Notes: a model not told the origin generated them from the letters alone. A DNA stretch of 64,000 bases from Negativicutes bacterium (GCA_031292015.1 JARLHY010000008.1:1-64000); one strand, 5' to 3'; counted from the first letter of the stretch, positions 16,386 to 25,897 are shown. Translations and numbers: made by a program.

Positions 16386-18149
16386 ATGAACGGAACAAAC
16401 CATAGACCGGGAGCGATTCATCAGGGCGTGCCGGGGGCCGAAGGCATAGCCATCGGGCGGGTTTATGTCTATAACCCCGAGCCGGTGAACATCGACCGGA
16501 CCCCGATTGACGCCGCGGCGACGGCGCAGGAAATCGGAAAACTGACTGCAGGAATTGCGGTGACAAAGCAGCAGCTCCTGGCGGTGCGGGAAGCGGCCCT
16601 GGTCAAGCTGGGAGAGGCGAAGGCCGCGATCTTTGACGCTCATCTGCTGTTTCTTGACGACCCTGCTTTCACCGGCGAGATGGAGCAGCTTATCGAAACA
16701 CGGCATTTCGCCGCGGCGCTGGCGGTGTCGACGGTGACGGAAGAGTACGCCGGCATGTTCAAAGCTCTGGAGGATGAATATATGCGCGAGCGGGCGGCTG
16801 ACATCAAGGATGTCGGCACCCGGCTGCTGCGAAACGTCCTTGGGCTGGCTCCGATGGGGATGGCGCACCTAACCGGGGAGGTAATCGTTGTCGCCGCCGA
16901 CCTTACGCCGTCCGATACGATTACACTGAACAAGAAGCTGGTGAAAGGCATCGCCGTCGACAAGGGCGGGCCGACTTCCCACGCCGCCATCATCGCCCGC
17001 AGCCTGGAAATCCCGGCTGTGCTCGGCCTGGGCGATTTCTCCGGACAGATGCAAACCGGCGAAACGATTATCATCGACGGGACCGCGGGAATCGTCGTAG
17101 CCGGTCCTGACGCGAAGCAGACCGACCATTACCGGCGGAAGGCGCAGGACTATCAAGCCGCCCGCGCCGCCCTGGAGGAAGTAAAGGACCTGCCGGCGGT
17201 GACCGGCGACGGCAGGAGGGTGGAGATCGCCGCCAATATCGGCACCCCGGAGGATGTCCCGGCGGTTGGCCGCTACGGCGGGGAAGGGGTCGGGCTGTAC
17301 CGGACCGAGTTTCTCTATATGGAAAAGGAAACCCTGCCTGATGAGGAAGAGCAGTTTGCCGCCTACAAGGCGGTAGCGGAGGCGCTGGCCGGGAAACCGG
17401 TGATCATCAGGACGATGGATATCGGCGGCGACAAAGAACTGAAATCCATGGACCTGCCGCGGGAGATGAATCCTTTCCTGGGCTGGCGGGCCATCCGCAT
17501 CTGCCTGTCCCGGCCGGATATCTTCAAAACCCAGTTGCGGGCCATTCTCCGCGCCAGCCAGTACGGCAATGTCCTGATCATGTATCCGATGATTTCGGGG
17601 GTCGGCGAAGTGCGGGAGGCCAACGCGGTTCTGGCCCAGGCCAAGGAGGAGCTGCGCCGGGAAGGGGTTGGCTTCCGGGAGGATATCAGGGTTGGGGTGA
17701 TGATCGAGGTGCCGTCCGCGGCCCTGACGGCTGATGTGATCATCAAGGAGGTTGATTTTTTCAGCATCGGGACCAATGATTTGTGCCAGTACACGCTGGC
17801 TGTGGACCGGATGAACGAAAAAATCAGCCATATGTACCAGCCGCTGCATCCGGCGGTGCTGCGGCTGATCAAACAAACCATCGACGCGGCCCACGGGCAG
17901 GGGAAGTTCGCCGGGATGTGCGGCGAGCTGGCCGGCGATCCGGCGGCGGCGATGATCCTATTGGGACTGGGACTGGACGAGTTCAGCATGAGCGCGGCGT
18001 CGATGCCGCGGATCAAGCGGATCATCCGGAATGTTTCCTATCAGGAGGCCCAGACGGCGGCCCGCACCGCGCTGACCTTTGATACTGCCGAGGCCGTCAG
18101 GGAATACGCCTTGCGGCTGCTGGAAATACACGAGAAAATGGATAGGTGA
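16386..18149 (+). CDS. ptsI: PTS enzyme I (PEP--protein phosphotransferase)
   Basis: Enzyme I takes phosphate from PEP and gives it to HPr. The protein of about 587 residues has the phospho-histidine motif GGPTSHAAIIARS near residue 199, the PEP-binding signature EVDFFSIGTNDLCQYTLAVDR near 455-475, and the catalytic Cys in GMCGELAGD near 510. The domain order HPr-binding, phospho-His, PEP barrel is complete. The frame is open from a TTG at 16350 overlapping the previous stop, but GAGGGGG favours ATG 16386. It is encoded inside the ascorbate-type PTS operon rather than at a general pts locus. Confidence 0.95.
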   Translation: MNGTNHRPGAIHQGVPGAEGIAIGRVYVYNPEPVNIDRTPIDAAATAQEIGKLTAGIAVTKQQLLAVREAALVKLGEAKAAIFDAHLLFLDDPAFTGEMEQLIETRHFAAALAVSTVTEEYAGMFKALEDEYMRERAADIKDVGTRLLRNVLGLAPMGMAHLTGEVIVVAADLTPSDTITLNKKLVKGIAVDKGGPTSHAAIIARSLEIPAVLGLGDFSGQMQTGETIIIDGTAGIVVAGPDAKQTDHYRRKAQDYQAARAALEEVKDLPAVTGDGRRVEIAANIGTPEDVPAVGRYGGEGVGLYRTEFLYMEKETLPDEEEQFAAYKAVAEALAGKPVIIRTMDIGGDKELKSMDLPREMNPFLGWRAIRICLSRPDIFKTQLRAILRASQYGNVLIMYPMISGVGEVREANAVLAQAKEELRREGVGFREDIRVGVMIEVPSAALTADVIIKEVDFFSIGTNDLCQYTLAVDRMNEKISHMYQPLHPAVLRLIKQTIDAAHGQGKFAGMCGELAGDPAAAMILLGLGLDEFSMSAASMPRIKRIIRNVSYQEAQTAARTALTFDTAEAVREYALRLLEIHEKMDR

Positions 18150-18154
18150 CTGCC

Positions 18155-18415
18155 ATGTATTCGAAAACGGTTGTCGTTCAGAACAAAACAGGGCTGCACG
18201 CCCGCCCGGCCGCAATTTTCGTTCAGGCGGCGCAGCGCTTCAACGCCAAGATAACCATTACCAAGGATGAGCGGAGCGTTGACGCCAAGTCGATTCTCAA
18301 GGTGCTGTCCCTGGGGGTTGGGCAGGGGAAATCGATCACCATCGCCGCGGAGGGGGCCGATGAACAGGCGGCGGTCGAGGCGCTGGCAGGAATGATCGAA
18401 GCCCAGCAGGAGTAA
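18155..18415 (+). CDS. ptsH: HPr phosphocarrier protein
   Basis: An 86-residue HPr. GLHARPA places the phospho-accepting histidine exactly at residue 15, and KSILKVLSLG places a serine at residue 46, the site used by HPr kinase in Firmicutes, so catabolite control is possible. The start at ATG 18155 has AGGTGA upstream; an earlier GTG overlaps the ptsI stop. It ends the operon before a terminator. Together with ptsI it makes this PTS self-contained. Confidence 0.95.
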   Translation: MYSKTVVVQNKTGLHARPAAIFVQAAQRFNAKITITKDERSVDAKSILKVLSLGVGQGKSITIAAEGADEQAAVEALAGMIEAQQE

Positions 18416-18458
18416 AGGCGTCGTCGGAAGTTTGCTATAACAGAAATGTAAATTGCGA

Positions 18459-18498
18459 AAAGTTCCTGTGAAATTTACCAAAATTTTGCAGGAACTTT
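18459..18498 (+). terminator. terminator of the PTS operon
   Basis: AAGTTCCTG pairs with CAGGAACTT through an extended AT-rich inner stem, and TTTATGTCTTTTT follows. Confidence 0.7.
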
Positions 18499-18577
18499 AT
18501 GTCTTTTTATAGAAGGAAAAGTAGATTTGCAGAAGATTCGCTGGTTTACGGCAATCATGAAACGGAGGGTCGGCAAG

Positions 18578-20572
18578 ATGACTAAGGGCAAATATTCGGT
18601 TCGTGTACTGGTGCTTTGGCTGATGGTTTTTTTTATGTCTTTTTACAGTCAGATCACCTGCTCGGCGGCGGCCGTCGCAGATCCCCAGGAAACTGTAATC
18701 CAGGCGTCGCAGAAGCTGCAGAACCTGAAGAATTATCATATGACGCTCGGTGTAACCAATTCGATGAAAGTGCAAGGGAAAAATATCAGTATCGGTATGA
18801 ACGGCGAATGGGATGTTCAAGTGAAACCCATGCTGATGAAAAACACCATGACGATGACAACCACTACCGATTTAAAAAAAAGTGAGCAAACGATGCTCCA
18901 GTACTTTGAACAGGTTGGAGATCAACTTTTTCTTTATTTAAACGTCAATAATCAATGGGTAAAGCAATCTGTTCCGAATTATAACCCGCTAAGCAATTAC
19001 GATATTTATCTCAAGATGATCAAGAGCGTAACCCTTATACGGGAAACCCCTGATTCGAAAGTGTATGAAGTCACGGTCGACGGCAGCTACTTGCAGGACA
19101 ATTTTGAGCAGATAATGGCTTCCACCGGGATGAAGAACGTAAAACTTCCTGCCGATTTGCTGAAAGGCGTGGGTGATTTTAAATACAACCTATTCATTGA
19201 CAGCAATACAGGCCTTATTTCGGAAATGTACATGGACATGTCCGATTTTATGAGAACCATCGGCAATAATATGGCCGATTCCGCCAACATGTCTGAGGGC
19301 CCAAAAACAGCGCTGCGGGAAATGTTCAACAGTGCAAAACTGGTAATCGCGATAAGTTTTTCCCAATTCAACAGTGTGGAAAAAATTCAGATTCCGCAAG
19401 AAGCCCGAGCTGGCGCAGCCAGTATTGCGACCCAGCCGAAACAACCGGACAGTTCTCCGCCTCCTTCTCCCAGCCAAGTGATTCCGTCCGACGCCAATAT
19501 GAAGGCTACGGTCAAAATCGGCTGTAACCTTGAACTGACTGGCGGAGTCGCCCGATTTGGGCAAGAGGCTTTGAACGGGGCGCGGCTGGCGGTTAAAGAG
19601 GCGAACGATTCCGGCGGGGTGCTTGGTCGCCAGATTGAGCTTATTGAAAGGGATAATGACTCCGAGCCGAGTCAATCGGTGGCCGTAATGGCAACCCTTG
19701 TGTCCCAGGACAAAGTCGCAGCGGTAATCGGTGCGGTGGCCAGCTCGGATTCCTTAAGTGCGGCGCCGGTGGCGGAGGGGTCCCGGATACCTATGATCAG
19801 TCCGACTTCCACCAATCCCAGAGTGACGATGGAGCAGGGGCAGCTAAGGCGATATGTCTTCCGGGCCTGTTTCATCGACCCCTATCAGGGAAAAATTATG
19901 GCCGAATTCGCCTCAGGCAGCCTGAGTGCAAAGACGGCGGCGATCATAACTGACAGTAGTTCGGACTACTCACGCTCTATCAGCCAGGTATTTCAAAGTA
20001 ACTTTGTCGCCAATGGCGGAAAAATTGCCGCACAGGAGACCTACCGGCAAAAAGACGAGGATTTCAGTGGCCAGGTGACGCGGATTCAGGAGGCTAATCC
20101 GGATGTGGTATTTATTCCGGGCTATTACCAGGAAGCCGGTCGATTTATCCGACAAGCAAGGGAAATGGGGATTACTGTTCCCCTGCTCGGGGCGGATGGC
20201 TGGGATTCGCCCGGATTGCTTCAAACTGCCGGGGCTGAAGCGCTGAATAATACCTATTTCAGCAATCATTACTCACAGCAGGACGGCTCACCTGCAGGGA
20301 AGCGGTTCGCAGATAATTATCGAAGGGAGTACAAGACAGGACCTTCGGCCATCAGCGCCCTGGGTTATGACGCGGCGCTGATAGTGCTGGAAGCGATAAA
20401 GAAGGCCAATAGCACCGAACCGGAGAAGATCCGGACAGCCCTTGAAACCATCGAGGTGGAGGGAGCGACCGGAAAAATTTCTTTCGATGTCTTTCACAAC
20501 CCGGTGAAACCGGCGGTGGTCATTCAAATGGTCAATGGCCGGCAGACTTTGTTTCAGAGGATAAACCCCTGA
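18578..20572 (+). CDS. exported fusion of a DUF6612/LolA-like domain and a type 1 periplasmic-binding protein
   Basis: A secreted protein of about 664 residues. Residues 1-30 form a signal peptide (hydrophobic LVLWLMVFFMSFYSQ, then CSAAA); the cysteine context is not a proper lipobox. Residues about 32-285 resemble DUF6612-type envelope proteins: beta-rich, ending in a C-terminal domain with YNLFIDSNTGLISEM. A Pro/Ser linker (near 288-308) leads to a branched-chain-amino-acid-type binding domain (about 312-664) opening KIGCNLELTGGVARFGQEA. No ABC permease or ATPase is adjacent, so it may sense or capture a small ligand rather than feed a transporter. The GGAGGG site supports ATG 18578; the frame is open from a TTG at 18527. 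Each half is well formed, so this is a real fusion and not a frame artefact. Confidence 0.75.
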   Translation: MTKGKYSVRVLVLWLMVFFMSFYSQITCSAAAVADPQETVIQASQKLQNLKNYHMTLGVTNSMKVQGKNISIGMNGEWDVQVKPMLMKNTMTMTTTTDLKKSEQTMLQYFEQVGDQLFLYLNVNNQWVKQSVPNYNPLSNYDIYLKMIKSVTLIRETPDSKVYEVTVDGSYLQDNFEQIMASTGMKNVKLPADLLKGVGDFKYNLFIDSNTGLISEMYMDMSDFMRTIGNNMADSANMSEGPKTALREMFNSAKLVIAISFSQFNSVEKIQIPQEARAGAASIATQPKQPDSSPPPSPSQVIPSDANMKATVKIGCNLELTGGVARFGQEALNGARLAVKEANDSGGVLGRQIELIERDNDSEPSQSVAVMATLVSQDKVAAVIGAVASSDSLSAAPVAEGSRIPMISPTSTNPRVTMEQGQLRRYVFRACFIDPYQGKIMAEFASGSLSAKTAAIITDSSSDYSRSISQVFQSNFVANGGKIAAQETYRQKDEDFSGQVTRIQEANPDVVFIPGYYQEAGRFIRQAREMGITVPLLGADGWDSPGLLQTAGAEALNNTYFSNHYSQQDGSPAGKRFADNYRREYKTGPSAISALGYDAALIVLEAIKKANSTEPEKIRTALETIEVEGATGKISFDVFHNPVKPAVVIQMVNGRQTLFQRINP

Positions 20573-20638
20573 ACCGGATAAAGCCGGATGGGCTTCTCTT
20601 CGGCGACTGACGGGAACGACGTCAATGGAGGTATCAAG

Positions 20639-20672
20639 GTCCTGCAGGACAATGTTCTTGTAGGACTTTTTT
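20639..20672 (+). terminator. terminator after the fusion gene
   Basis: GTCCT and ACAA pair with TTGT and AGGAC, followed by six T. The rest of the gap to 20904 shows no gene I can support. Confidence 0.5.
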
Positions 20673-20903
20673 GTTTTTGGGGGAAATATACCGATAGGCC
20701 AAAGCGCAGAGGGGGATCGGCGAACCATGCCGGAATCAAGGAGGAAGGTTTCCGCGAAGCCCTGTATTTCCGCCAGGAATGGCTGAGGGTAATCATTGTC
20801 GAAAGCGGTTGCCGTTTCGTAGGCCGGGCTGTTTAAGAGGGAGCGCCAAGTAAGGCCGGGGATTAAGACGACAGACAAGCAGCAACAAAGGGGGTTATCT
20901 TGA

Positions 20904-21920
20904 ATGTACAGTTTCAAAAACGATTACAGCGAAGGGGCGCATCCGAGAATTCTGAAGGCGCTGGCTGAGACCAACCTGGAGCAGACCGAAGGTTACGGCG
21001 AGGATTGCTACTGCCTGCAGGCGGCTGAAATTATAAAGCGGCGAATCGGACGGGACGATATCGCTGTCCACTTTTTCTCCGGCGGCACCCAGACAAACCT
21101 GACGGCTCTTTCGGCCTTTTTACGGCCGCATGAGGCGGTCGTCGCCGCGAGTACCGGCCATGTACTTGTGCACGAGACCGGGGCCATCGAAGCCACCGGC
21201 CACAAAATCATCGCGGCCGGGGCCAGCGACGGCAAATTGACTGTCGGTCAGCTTACAGCCGCCGTGGATAGCCACACCGACGAGCATATGGTGAAGCCCA
21301 GGCTGGTTTATATCTCCAACTCCAGTGAAGTGGGCTCGATCTACCGGAAGGGCGAACTGGAAGAGATGAGCCGGTTTTGCCGCGAGCGGGATCTTTTTCT
21401 TTATGTCGACGGGGCGAGGCTGGGCTCGGCGTTATGCGCCGAAGGAAACGACCTGGAACTTGCCGATCTGGTGAAGCTGGTGGACGCCTTTTACATCGGC
21501 GGGACCAAAAATGGAGCTTTGCTGGGCGAAGCGCTGGTCATCTGCCGGGATTCGCTCAAGGAGGATTTCCGGTTCCATATGAAGCAAAAAGGGGCGCTGC
21601 TGGCCAAAGGCAGGCTGCTTGGCCTCCAGTTCTGCGAGCTGTTCCGGGACGACCTGTATTTTCAGCTGGCCAAGCACGCCAACACGATGGCCGGTCTGCT
21701 GCGGGAGGCGATTAGCCGCGCCGGGTACAGCTTCCTGACAGATTCCCCGTCCAATCAGATTTTCCCCATCCTGCCTGACCGGCTGATTGACAAGCTGCAG
21801 CAAAAGTTCTCCTTCTATATCTGGGAGAAGATCGACGGCGACAGCTCGGCCGTCCGTCTGGTCACTTCCTGGGCCACCGAGGAAAAGGCGGTCCGGGCGT
21901 TTATCGCCGATCTGACCTGA
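20904..21920 (+). CDS. low-specificity L-threonine aldolase (PLP)
   Basis: A fold-type I PLP enzyme of 338 residues that cleaves threonine or allo-threonine to glycine and acetaldehyde. It opens with FKNDYSEGAHPRIL, has the PLP-contact FFSGGTQTNL near 55, the metal/PLP aspartate in LYVDGARLGSAL near 170, and the Schiff-base lysine in YIGGTKNGALLGEA near 201. These fit the beta-eliminating lyase / threonine aldolase family. A GGGGG site precedes the ATG. It is monocistronic, with terminators on both sides. Confidence 0.9.
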   Translation: MYSFKNDYSEGAHPRILKALAETNLEQTEGYGEDCYCLQAAEIIKRRIGRDDIAVHFFSGGTQTNLTALSAFLRPHEAVVAASTGHVLVHETGAIEATGHKIIAAGASDGKLTVGQLTAAVDSHTDEHMVKPRLVYISNSSEVGSIYRKGELEEMSRFCRERDLFLYVDGARLGSALCAEGNDLELADLVKLVDAFYIGGTKNGALLGEALVICRDSLKEDFRFHMKQKGALLAKGRLLGLQFCELFRDDLYFQLAKHANTMAGLLREAISRAGYSFLTDSPSNQIFPILPDRLIDKLQQKFSFYIWEKIDGDSSAVRLVTSWATEEKAVRAFIADLT

Positions 21921-21943
21921 TGCGGATTGTTTAAGCACGGGAA

Positions 21944-21988
21944 CCGCCCCTCTGTTCTTACGGCTGCGAACAGGGGGGCGGTTTTTTC
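21944..21988 (+). terminator. terminator after threonine aldolase
   Basis: ACCGCCCCTCTGTTC pairs with GAACAGGGGGGCGGT and six T follow. Confidence 0.85.
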
Positions 21989-22085
21989 AGCGAGATGGGC
22001 CAAAGGACCCAGAGGAATATGGGAGTTGTTGTCGAAAACAGGAATTTAATGGACGTTGTTTTTGCATTGCAATTGAAGGAGTATT

Positions 22086-24917
22086 ATGCTGACAAGGAAT
22101 TCTGCCGGACGTTTTTGGCGGAAGTGGATTTCGCCTGATTTAGCATTGTTGTTGTTCTGCCTGTTGCTGCTGGCGATTGTCTGGGGCGCAGCTTTTGGAC
22201 AGATTGAACGGGACAGGCAGAGTACGTTTGACGCGGTCAGGAATGACGGCGACAAGTTCAGCCGGGCCTTTGAGGAGCACGTGCGCCAGGTGCTCAAAAC
22301 GAATGATCTGTATCTTGCCCTGATGAAAAGCGAATACGAAGGGGCTCAGACGGTCACGCCTTCGCTGCGCCGCGTTATGACGCTGATGGGCCAGGATCCG
22401 CAGGTAATCCAACTGGCGCTGATTGACGCCGATGGCAAGATGCTGGAAAGTCTCCTGCCCTATTCCGGCAATCTTGATTTTTCCGGCCTTTCCCATTTCC
22501 AGGTTCATGTTGCCGGCGACTCCGATCATTTGTTCATCGGCCAGCCGTCTGTCGGACGATTCTCCGGCGTATTCTCCATTCATTTGTCGCGCCGGCTGAA
22601 CAAGCCTGATGGCAGTTTCACCGGAATTTCCTACGTCGCCCTGAATCCGGAGTATTTTACCAAGTTTTATCAGGATATGAATTTCAACGAATCCTATGCC
22701 GTACGGGTGATTGGGCTGGACGGAGTCGTCCGGGCCAGCAACAGGCAGGAGGAAATAGGCATCGCGCTGACCAAAGGCGCTGTCTTCCGGAAGATTGTCG
22801 AAAGTCCGGTCGGATTTTTCCATTCGCCGGGTACCTACTTTGGCACACCACGGCTGATGAGCTATCGGGTTATGCCTGACTATCCACTGGTGGTCGAGGT
22901 GGGGATAGCGGAAGAGGCGCTTTACCCAATGGGACAGCGGCGAGTTGCCTATCTGAGTTCTGCCGGAGCAGTGAGCCTGTTTATCCTTGTTTTCGCAGGC
23001 AGACTGATTCTGCGGTCGCGGCGTCAGCGACTGACAGAGACCCGGCTGCGCCTGTCGGAGGAAAAATATTCGAAAGCGTTCCAGGTCAGTCCCGATGCAA
23101 TCAATATCAACAAGGTCCGGGACGGGATGTATGTCGAGGTCAATGAGGGCTTCAGCCGCATGACCGGCCACAGCTGGGCGGATGTTGCCGGAAAATCCTC
23201 GCTCGAACTCGGCATCTGGGTAGATTGTCAGGACCGTGACCGTCTGGTGGCCGGCCTGGCCAACCACGGCGCGGTCGAGAATCTGGAGGCCCGTTACCGG
23301 CGCAAGGATGGCAGCGTATTTTACGGTCTGACGTCGGCGAAGGGGATCCAGGTGGCCGGAGAAGATTGTCTGCTGTCCATCGTACGGGATATCACCGAGC
23401 GCAAGCAGGCTGAGCTGAGCCTGGAAAAAAGCAATGAAGAACTCAACGCCGCTCATGATGAATTGATAGCTGCCGAAGAAGAACTGAGAATGAAGTACGA
23501 CGAACTGCTGCGCGCTAATCGGGAACTGTCCGCTTATGAAGAGGAAAAGACAGCCTTGCTCAGCGCCGTTCCCGACTTAATGGTGCTGTATGATGCAGAT
23601 GGAATTCACCTGGACTATTCCAGGGCGGCTGATTTTGAAAGTTCTGTGGAGCTGAAGCCGTCGATGATCGGGCAGAGTGTGACCGACATATTGCCGGTGG
23701 AGCTGGCCCAGAGCTTCATTCACTTTATCCGGGAAGCCTTAAAGACAAAGAAAATCCAGTTCTACGAATATACCAGGCCGGTTCGCGGTGTTCAATGCTA
23801 CCGGGAAGTCCGGTTTTCCCGGGTAAGCGACACCAAAGTGCTGGCTATGGTCAGGGATACCACGGCTATCCGGCGCTCGGAAGAACAAGTGAAATTTCTA
23901 AGTATGCATGACGCGCTGACCGGGGCGTACAACCGTGCTTATTTTGAGGAAGCACTGCTGCGGCTGCAGGCCAGGGAGCATAAAAGTTTCGGGGTGTTCG
24001 TCTGCGATGTCGACGGGCTGAAATTGATCAACGATACGCTGGGTCACCGGCAGGGCGATGAACTGTTGAAGGTGATCGCGTCGATTCTGGGCCTGGATAT
24101 TGAGCAGCCGGATTTCGCGGCCCGGATCGGCGGCGATGAGTTCGCGGTGGTGCTGTTTGAGCCGGCAAAGTCGCGGATGGAGGAGCTGGAAAGACGGTAT
24201 AAGAAGGCGGTTGTTGAGTATAACGCAAAAAACCCCCACTTGCCGCTGAGCCTGTCGATCGGTTGGGCGGTCGATTCGGATGTCGACCGGGTATTTAAAG
24301 CAGCGGACAACAATATGTACCGCCAGAAGATGCACCAAAGCCAGAGCATCCACAGTGCCATCGTCCAGACGATGATGAAGGCGCTGGAAGCCAGGGATCA
24401 TATCACCGAAGGCCATGCCGACCGACTTGGCGAACTGATGGAAAAAATGGGGCAGAAGCTCGAGCTGCCGCAAGGGGTTATCGCGGATCTGCGTCTTTTT
24501 GCCAAATTCCATGATATCGGCAAGGTTGGCATTCCGGACAGCATTCTCAATAAACCTGGGAAGTTAAGCCCTGAGGAAGTTACCGTAATGCGGCAGCACT
24601 GTGAGATCGGCTTTCGCATCGCCCGGTCGTCCCCGGATATTGAGCCGATTGCCGACTGGATTTTAAAACATCAGGAGCATTGGGACGGGAATGGCTATCC
24701 GCTGGGGCTCGCCGGCGAGGATATCCCTATCGAGTGCCGGGTGCTGGGGATTATCGACGCCTATGACGCCATGACCAGTGACAGGCCTTATCGAAAGGCC
24801 ATGAGCCGCCAGGACGCGATAGCCGAACTCAAAAGATGCGCAGGGACGCAATTTGATCCGGAGCTTGTCGGGCAATTTATTGCGATGGTGGATTCCGGAC
24901 CGGCGGTCGAAAGCTGA
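22086..24917 (+). CDS. membrane PAS-GGDEF-HD-GYP cyclic-di-GMP protein
   Basis: A 943-residue sensor that may both make and break cyclic di-GMP. A membrane segment near 17-37 is followed by an extracytoplasmic dCACHE-like domain (to about 290) and a second membrane segment near 293-312. Then come a PAS domain (about 330-450), a coiled coil (450-490), a second PAS (about 495-595), a GGDEF domain with intact RIGGDEFA near 680, and an HD-GYP domain with KFHDIGKVGIPD near 810 and HWDGNGYPLG near 865. Key residues of both output domains are intact, so the net activity cannot be predicted. No neighbouring signalling gene is present. AAGGAG precedes the ATG. Confidence 0.92.
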   Translation: MLTRNSAGRFWRKWISPDLALLLFCLLLLAIVWGAAFGQIERDRQSTFDAVRNDGDKFSRAFEEHVRQVLKTNDLYLALMKSEYEGAQTVTPSLRRVMTLMGQDPQVIQLALIDADGKMLESLLPYSGNLDFSGLSHFQVHVAGDSDHLFIGQPSVGRFSGVFSIHLSRRLNKPDGSFTGISYVALNPEYFTKFYQDMNFNESYAVRVIGLDGVVRASNRQEEIGIALTKGAVFRKIVESPVGFFHSPGTYFGTPRLMSYRVMPDYPLVVEVGIAEEALYPMGQRRVAYLSSAGAVSLFILVFAGRLILRSRRQRLTETRLRLSEEKYSKAFQVSPDAININKVRDGMYVEVNEGFSRMTGHSWADVAGKSSLELGIWVDCQDRDRLVAGLANHGAVENLEARYRRKDGSVFYGLTSAKGIQVAGEDCLLSIVRDITERKQAELSLEKSNEELNAAHDELIAAEEELRMKYDELLRANRELSAYEEEKTALLSAVPDLMVLYDADGIHLDYSRAADFESSVELKPSMIGQSVTDILPVELAQSFIHFIREALKTKKIQFYEYTRPVRGVQCYREVRFSRVSDTKVLAMVRDTTAIRRSEEQVKFLSMHDALTGAYNRAYFEEALLRLQAREHKSFGVFVCDVDGLKLINDTLGHRQGDELLKVIASILGLDIEQPDFAARIGGDEFAVVLFEPAKSRMEELERRYKKAVVEYNAKNPHLPLSLSIGWAVDSDVDRVFKAADNNMYRQKMHQSQSIHSAIVQTMMKALEARDHITEGHADRLGELMEKMGQKLELPQGVIADLRLFAKFHDIGKVGIPDSILNKPGKLSPEEVTVMRQHCEIGFRIARSSPDIEPIADWILKHQEHWDGNGYPLGLAGEDIPIECRVLGIIDAYDAMTSDRPYRKAMSRQDAIAELKRCAGTQFDPELVGQFIAMVDSGPAVES

Positions 24918-24933
24918 AGCAGGGGAGAAATTG

Positions 24934-24971
24934 AAAAGGCCAAACCCTGGTTACTCAGGGTTTGGCCTTTT
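24934..24971. terminator. bidirectional terminator between converging genes
   Basis: AAAAGGCCAAACCCTG pairs with CAGGGTTTGGCCTTTT. It serves the GGDEF gene and exonuclease III. Confidence 0.9.
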
Positions 24972-24973
24972 AG

Positions 24974-25726
24974 TCAAAAAATCTCCAGCCCGACCGGGCA
25001 GTGGTCGCTGCCGGGGATGTCGGCGTAGATGACGGCGTCCTTCACGTGTTGGCGCAGGCGGGCGGAAACAAGGAAGTAGTCGATGCGCCAGCCGATGTTC
25101 CGGGACCTGGCGTTCATCATGTACGACCACCAGGTATAGGCGTCCTTCTTGTCGGGATAGAGGCTGCGAAAGGTATCGGTGAAGCCGGCGTCCAGCAGGG
25201 TCGTCATTTTCTCCCGTTCCTCGTCGGTGAAGCCGGCGTTCTTGCGGTTGGACCGAGGGTTTTTGATATCGATCTCCTGGTGGGCGACGTTGGCGTCGCC
25301 GCAGACGATAAGCGGTTTGGTTCTGTCAAGCTGCTGCAGATAGGCCCGAAAGTCGTCTTCCCACTTCAGGCGGTAATCGAGACGGGTAAGGCCCCGCTGG
25401 GAGTTGGGGGTGTAAACGTTCACCAGGAAGAAAGAGTCAAATTCCAGGGTTATCAGGCGGCCTTCCTGGTCATGCTCGGCGGCGTTCATGCCATAGGCGA
25501 CTGACAGCGGCCTGAGGCGGGTGAAGATGGCGGTGCCGGAATAGCCTTTTTTAACGGCGCTGTTCCAGTACTGTTCATAGCCTTCAAACACGATTTCGCA
25601 CTGATCCTTCTGCATCTTAGTCTCCTGGACGCAGAAAATGTCGGCGGCGGCGGTGGCGAAAAATTCGTTGAATCCCTTGGTGATGCAGGCCCGCAGGCCG
25701 TTGACGTTCCATGATATCAGTTTCAT
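24974..25726 (-). CDS. xth: exodeoxyribonuclease III (AP endonuclease)
   Basis: An Mg-dependent exonuclease/AP endonuclease of 250 residues for base-excision repair. It opens MKLISWNVNGLRA, with the catalytic glutamate in CVQETKM near 37, then VCGDANVAHQEIDIKNP with the Asp/Asn pair near 150, and the terminal GSDHCPVG with the catalytic histidine near 243. All hallmark motifs are complete. AGGAAGG supports the start, and a near-consensus promoter lies just upstream inside a 13-base inverted repeat. Confidence 0.95.
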   Translation of the reverse strand: MKLISWNVNGLRACITKGFNEFFATAAADIFCVQETKMQKDQCEIVFEGYEQYWNSAVKKGYSGTAIFTRLRPLSVAYGMNAAEHDQEGRLITLEFDSFFLVNVYTPNSQRGLTRLDYRLKWEDDFRAYLQQLDRTKPLIVCGDANVAHQEIDIKNPRSNRKNAGFTDEEREKMTTLLDAGFTDTFRSLYPDKKDAYTWWSYMMNARSRNIGWRIDYFLVSARLRQHVKDAVIYADIPGSDHCPVGLEIF

Positions 25727-25753
25727 CGATATTTTCCTTCCTGTGAGTAGCGT

Positions 25754-25801
25754 GGCAGGCTGTTTTTGTCTGTAATTATATCAAACGCAAAACAGCCTGC
25801 C
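25754..25801. repeat. 13-base inverted repeat around the exonuclease III promoter
   Basis: GGCAGGCTGTTTT (25754-25766) and AAAACAGCCTGCC (25789-25801) are perfect arms that flank the -10 box. It could be an operator or a terminator remnant. Confidence 0.6.
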
Positions 25802-25803
25802 AA
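25775..25803 (-). promoter_or_regulatory. sigma-A-type promoter for exonuclease III
   Basis: On the minus strand TTGGCA, 17 bases, TATAAT. Transcription would start near 25768. Confidence 0.7.
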
Positions 25804-25836
25804 GGTGCCGCCATTCCGGAATTTGGCGAAACAGGA

Positions 25837-25875
25837 AAAAAAATCGGCCCCGACAGAGTTCGGGCCGATTTTTTG
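25837..25875 (-). terminator. terminator after the FliD-like gene
   Basis: AAAAATCGGCCC pairs with GGGCCGATTTTT. Confidence 0.75.
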
Positions 25876-25897
25876 TGATTGCAGCGGGTGGGGTGAG

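Noticed and set aside
20588..20836. 82-residue frame after the fusion gene
   Set aside because: It spans the terminator at 20639-20672, has no ribosome site and no recognisable content.
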